From contig JAZDHC010000283.1 in the NCBI GenBank assembly GCA_043806395.1, positions 1 through 7,864 of the forward strand: a DNA stretch of 7,864 bases, given 5' to 3'. The first letter of the stretch is position 1. Each line of letters starts with the position of its first letter. Shown here one piece after another: positions 5,161 through 7,864 of this stretch. Under the pieces are notes generated by a model. The model made no database searches. It was not told the origin of the DNA and saw only the letters and a list, made by a program, of their open reading frames with translations. Both the position numbers and the translations under genes were made by a program. The stretch is from CG2-30-40-21 sp043806395 (GTDB lineage: Bacteria; UBA9089; CG2-30-40-21).

Positions 5161-7680
5161 ATGGTAAATATAGAACATCTGTTACCAAAGGTATCCAGAC
5201 CAGCAAGATACACAGGTAATGAAGTAAATAGCATCTCCAAAGACATTTCCAGAACAGGGGTAAGGATTGCCCTGGCTTTCCCGGATGTCTATGAAATAGG
5301 CATGTCGCATCTGGGACTAAAGATATTGTATGAGATACTTAATGAGTTGCCAGATGTGGCTGCAGAAAGGGTGTATTCCCCTTGGCTTGATATGGAAGAA
5401 GAGATGAAGGCGGAGGGCATTCCATTATTCAGCCTTGAGTCCAAAATGCCTCTGGCAGATTTTGATATTATAGGTTTCAGCCTTCAGTATGAATTGAGTT
5501 ACACCAATGTCCTGAATATGCTGCAATTGGCAGGTATACCGCTTTGCTCAAAAGACAGAAACAAACAACATCCATTAATCATTGCCGGGGGTCCCTGTGC
5601 CTTTAATCCTGAGCCATTGGCTGATTTTATTGATGCGTTTTGTATCGGTGAGTCAGAGGAGCTTATTGTTGAATTAGTCTCATGCGTAAAGGAACATCGT
5701 GATAAGACCCGTCTTGAGATGCTCTTAGAATTATCCAGGATAGAAGGCATTTATGTGCCATCATTCTATACCGTCAAATACCATGAGGATGGAACGATTA
5801 AGGAATGGAAGCCAAATATTGAGGGTGTTCCGTCCAAGATACAAAGAAGGGTGGTTGACCTTGAACGAGTACCAGCATCAGTTAAACCAATAGTGCCATT
5901 TATAGAAATTAGCCATGATCGGGCAGGACTGGAGATTCAGCGGGGGTGTGGACGGGGATGCAGGTTTTGTCAAGCAGGATTTATCTACAGACCGCTTCGG
6001 GGACGGTCATTAAACACCTTACTCAAACAATCTCAAAGGATAATCAAGGAAACTGGTTACGAGGAAATATCACTTGGATCTTTGAGTTCTACAGATCATC
6101 CCGATATTATGGAGTTAGTCAAAGGCATAGAAAAATGTTTTGGCAGAAGATTAGCCATTTCCCTGCCATCACTTCGGTTAAATTCATTGGTTACAGAGAT
6201 TTCAGCCATATTATCTGAAATAAAAAAAACAGGGTTAACCATTGCCCCGGAGGCAGGGACAAAGAGATTATCCCATGTAATTAATAAGGATGTCTTAGAT
6301 TATGACCTGCCCCAGATTATTCACGACGCATATAATCAGGGATGGAAGTCGGTAAAGCTATATTTTATGATTGGACTGCCAACAGAAACGCAGGAGGATG
6401 TGGATGGTATTGTCTCCCTGATAAGCAGCATTAATCGTGGCAGGAAACAAATTAAGATAAGTCTTGCCTCATTTGTTCCCAAATCGCATACCCCATTCCA
6501 ATGGGAGGCACAGGATACCATATCTCAACTAAAGGAAAAATTAGGGTACATCAAAAGGCAACTCTCATCTTATCGAGGGGTAATCTTTGGTTGGAATGAG
6601 CCAGAGACAAGTTTTATGGAGGCAGTATTTGCCAGGGGCGATAGAAGGCTTGGGCAGGTATTGCTTTATGCCTTTGAATCGGGATGTAAATTTGATGCAT
6701 GGTCAGAGCATTTCAAGTTTTTCCTCTGGATGAATGCCTTTGAAAGGGCGCAAATAGCACCTGAATTTTATGCTAATAGAAAAAGGGACACAAGAGAGCA
6801 TCTTCCATGGGATCATATTGATATTGGTGTCCATAAGGAATATTTAATAAAAGAATTAAGCCGCAGCCATGAGGAAATAATCACACCTGCATGTCAGACA
6901 GATAATTGCAAACAATGTGGGGCATGTAAATCTGAGACATCAAAGGTCGTAACCAAACAGATTCCTCTGACGAATTACCTCTCACCACCATCCCTTCCTG
7001 CAGTTAGCAGGCGGATAATGGTAAGGTTGAAATATTTCCGTGGCAAAGAGGTATTGTTTGTTTCCCATCTTGATATGCTCCGAATGTTTATGCGATCACT
7101 TGGCCGAGCTAATATCCCGATTGCCTATAGTGCTGGTTTCAGCCCGCATCCAAGGCTTTCCTTTGGCCATCCATTAAGCGTGGGGATGATGAGTGAGGAA
7201 GAGTTCTTAGATATAGAACTCGTCGTACCCATGAAGATGGATGAATTAGTAAAAAAACTAAATGAGACATTACCATCAGGCATAAGGATTGTTGATGCTG
7301 TATTTATTGCTCAGACGGCTAAGTCATTGACCGCTATAGTGGATTTTATTCGCTATCAGGTTGTGGGGCATGGAATAATCTCACAGGATGATATTGCCTT
7401 ATTTTTGGATAAAACAGAGGTTTTTGTGCAGCGAAAGGGCAAGGATACGGTAAAGCAGGTAAATATCAGGGGGTTTGTGCGAAATATAGAGATTGTTGGA
7501 ATGATGGATGATCAATTTCAACTGATGATGGAGATAAAGACAACACCTTCTGGCACAGGTAAACCAGAGGAGGTTGTCCGTGCATTATGCGGGGATGCAA
7601 GTATAACCTCTTGTGTCAGGATTGCCCAATGTTGCGATGTACATGGCAAGATTATGTCACCGCTTGAGGTGAGAATGTAG
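5161..7680 (+). CDS. radical SAM protein (TIGR03960 type) fused to DUF2344/TIGR03936 domain
   Basis: This 839-residue cytoplasmic protein opens with LLPKVSRPARYTGNE, typical of TIGR03960. Residues about 30-190 look like a degenerate cobalamin-binding fold (LAFPDVYEIGMSHLG, IIAGGPCAFNPEPL) without the DxHxxG cobalamin-ligand motif. The radical SAM core follows: C263-x3-C267-x2-C270 would hold the 4Fe-4S cluster that cleaves S-adenosylmethionine, with SLGSLSSTDH (304-313), APEAGTKRL (362-370) and YFMIGLPTET (401-410) downstream. A second cysteine set, C578, C583, C586 and C589, precedes the DUF2344 domain (about 620-820, starting MVRLKYFRGKEVLFVSHLDM). In many genomes the two domains are adjacent genes, often near ribonuclease E/G and ribosomal L21/L27 genes, which suggests RNA or ribosome work. 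The reaction is not established. The gene has its own promoter. The start at 5161 is chosen because the 64 codons upstream are repeat and promoter DNA. Confidence 0.93.
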   Translation: MVNIEHLLPKVSRPARYTGNEVNSISKDISRTGVRIALAFPDVYEIGMSHLGLKILYEILNELPDVAAERVYSPWLDMEEEMKAEGIPLFSLESKMPLADFDIIGFSLQYELSYTNVLNMLQLAGIPLCSKDRNKQHPLIIAGGPCAFNPEPLADFIDAFCIGESEELIVELVSCVKEHRDKTRLEMLLELSRIEGIYVPSFYTVKYHEDGTIKEWKPNIEGVPSKIQRRVVDLERVPASVKPIVPFIEISHDRAGLEIQRGCGRGCRFCQAGFIYRPLRGRSLNTLLKQSQRIIKETGYEEISLGSLSSTDHPDIMELVKGIEKCFGRRLAISLPSLRLNSLVTEISAILSEIKKTGLTIAPEAGTKRLSHVINKDVLDYDLPQIIHDAYNQGWKSVKLYFMIGLPTETQEDVDGIVSLISSINRGRKQIKISLASFVPKSHTPFQWEAQDTISQLKEKLGYIKRQLSSYRGVIFGWNEPETSFMEAVFARGDRRLGQVLLYAFESGCKFDAWSEHFKFFLWMNAFERAQIAPEFYANRKRDTREHLPWDHIDIGVHKEYLIKELSRSHEEIITPACQTDNCKQCGACKSETSKVVTKQIPLTNYLSPPSLPAVSRRIMVRLKYFRGKEVLFVSHLDMLRMFMRSLGRANIPIAYSAGFSPHPRLSFGHPLSVGMMSEEEFLDIELVVPMKMDELVKKLNETLPSGIRIVDAVFIAQTAKSLTAIVDFIRYQVVGHGIISQDDIALFLDKTEVFVQRKGKDTVKQVNIRGFVRNIEIVGMMDDQFQLMMEIKTTPSGTGKPEEVVRALCGDASITSCVRIAQCCDVHGKIMSPLEVRM

Positions 7681-7799
7681 GGAGAATATTGCTACCTTCT
7701 TCACAGCCCTTTTATTACACATCCAAATGGTAATTGCTCAATAAAGTGTGGAACTCGCAATGCCACTACTAAATGTGTAAGATAGAGATTTGCCACTAA
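7681..7799. other. non-coding 3' flank of the radical SAM gene
   Basis: I find no reading frame, RNA gene or convincing T-tailed hairpin between the stop codon and the terminal inverted repeat. Confidence 0.5.
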
Positions 7800-7864
7800 G
7801 ACACCAAGACACTAAGAAAACACTAAGAATATCTTCCTTTGTGTATTCCTTCGTGCCTTTGTGC
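7800..7864. repeat. imperfect inverted repeat, cut by the window edge
   Basis: The left arm (7800-7828) contains CACCAAGACACTAAG followed by a second ACACTAAG. The right arm (7832-7864) reads TCTTCCTTTGTG, ATTCCTTCGTGCC and TTTGTGC. The reverse complement of the right arm aligns with the left arm with scattered mismatches and one gap around a three-base ATA centre. Both arms also have an internal direct periodicity (CACNAAG). This is a familiar style of intergenic repeat in environmental bacterial genomes. It may serve as a transcript-end hairpin but has no clear T-tail within the window. Confidence 0.7.

Noticed and set aside
4016..6521. Short open frames at 4016-4198, 5499-5750, 5946-6218 and 6336-6521
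   Set aside because: All are overlapped in another frame or on the other strand by the MFS or radical SAM genes, which have clear family motifs.

Overview
The window looks like a chromosomal segment of a Gram-negative-type, probably uncultivated bacterium. It has moderately low GC and long intergenic stretches filled with short dispersed and palindromic repeats. The proteins are all bacterial housekeeping or poorly characterised types. The repeat styles (GGTAAT runs, 'CACCAAGACACTAAG...CTTTGTG' inverted repeats, 'GATGTCATCCCGAA' elements) recall genomes recovered from environmental metagenomes, but I cannot place a phylum from sequence alone. There is no phage, CRISPR array, transposase, toxin-antitoxin or defence gene.

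Layout. On the minus strand, positions 1-899 hold the N-terminal 299 residues of argininosuccinate lyase (argH), cut by the window edge. A 110-base repeat-bearing gap separates it from a FapA/DUF342 protein at 1010-2641, also on the minus strand. A gap of about 550 bases (2642-3191) follows. It contains one copy of a 26-bp dispersed repeat, a palindromic unit of about 140 bp, three direct repeats of GACACCATTTTCTKC type, and a near-consensus sigma-70 promoter. That promoter drives the plus-strand MFS transporter at 3192-4502. Next comes a convergent minus-strand reading frame of 138 codons (4573-4989), which resembles the C-terminal strands of an outer-membrane beta-barrel and is probably a remnant. 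After it come more copies of the dispersed repeat and a second near-consensus promoter. The last gene, at 5161-7680 on the plus strand, is a fusion of a radical SAM protein (TIGR03960 type) with the DUF2344/TIGR03936 'radical SAM-linked' domain. The final 184 bases carry no gene and end inside a long imperfect inverted repeat.

How the genes relate. They do not form an obvious pathway: arginine biosynthesis, a flagellar-assembly/polymer-type protein, a permease and a probable RNA-related radical SAM enzyme. Each plus-strand gene has its own promoter just downstream of a repeat cluster, so the window reads as independent transcription units separated by repeat islands. The points most worth a second look are the radical SAM fusion with its extra cysteine cluster, the two nearly matching promoters, the repeat islands and the orphan beta-barrel fragment. 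I see no convincing new multi-gene system.
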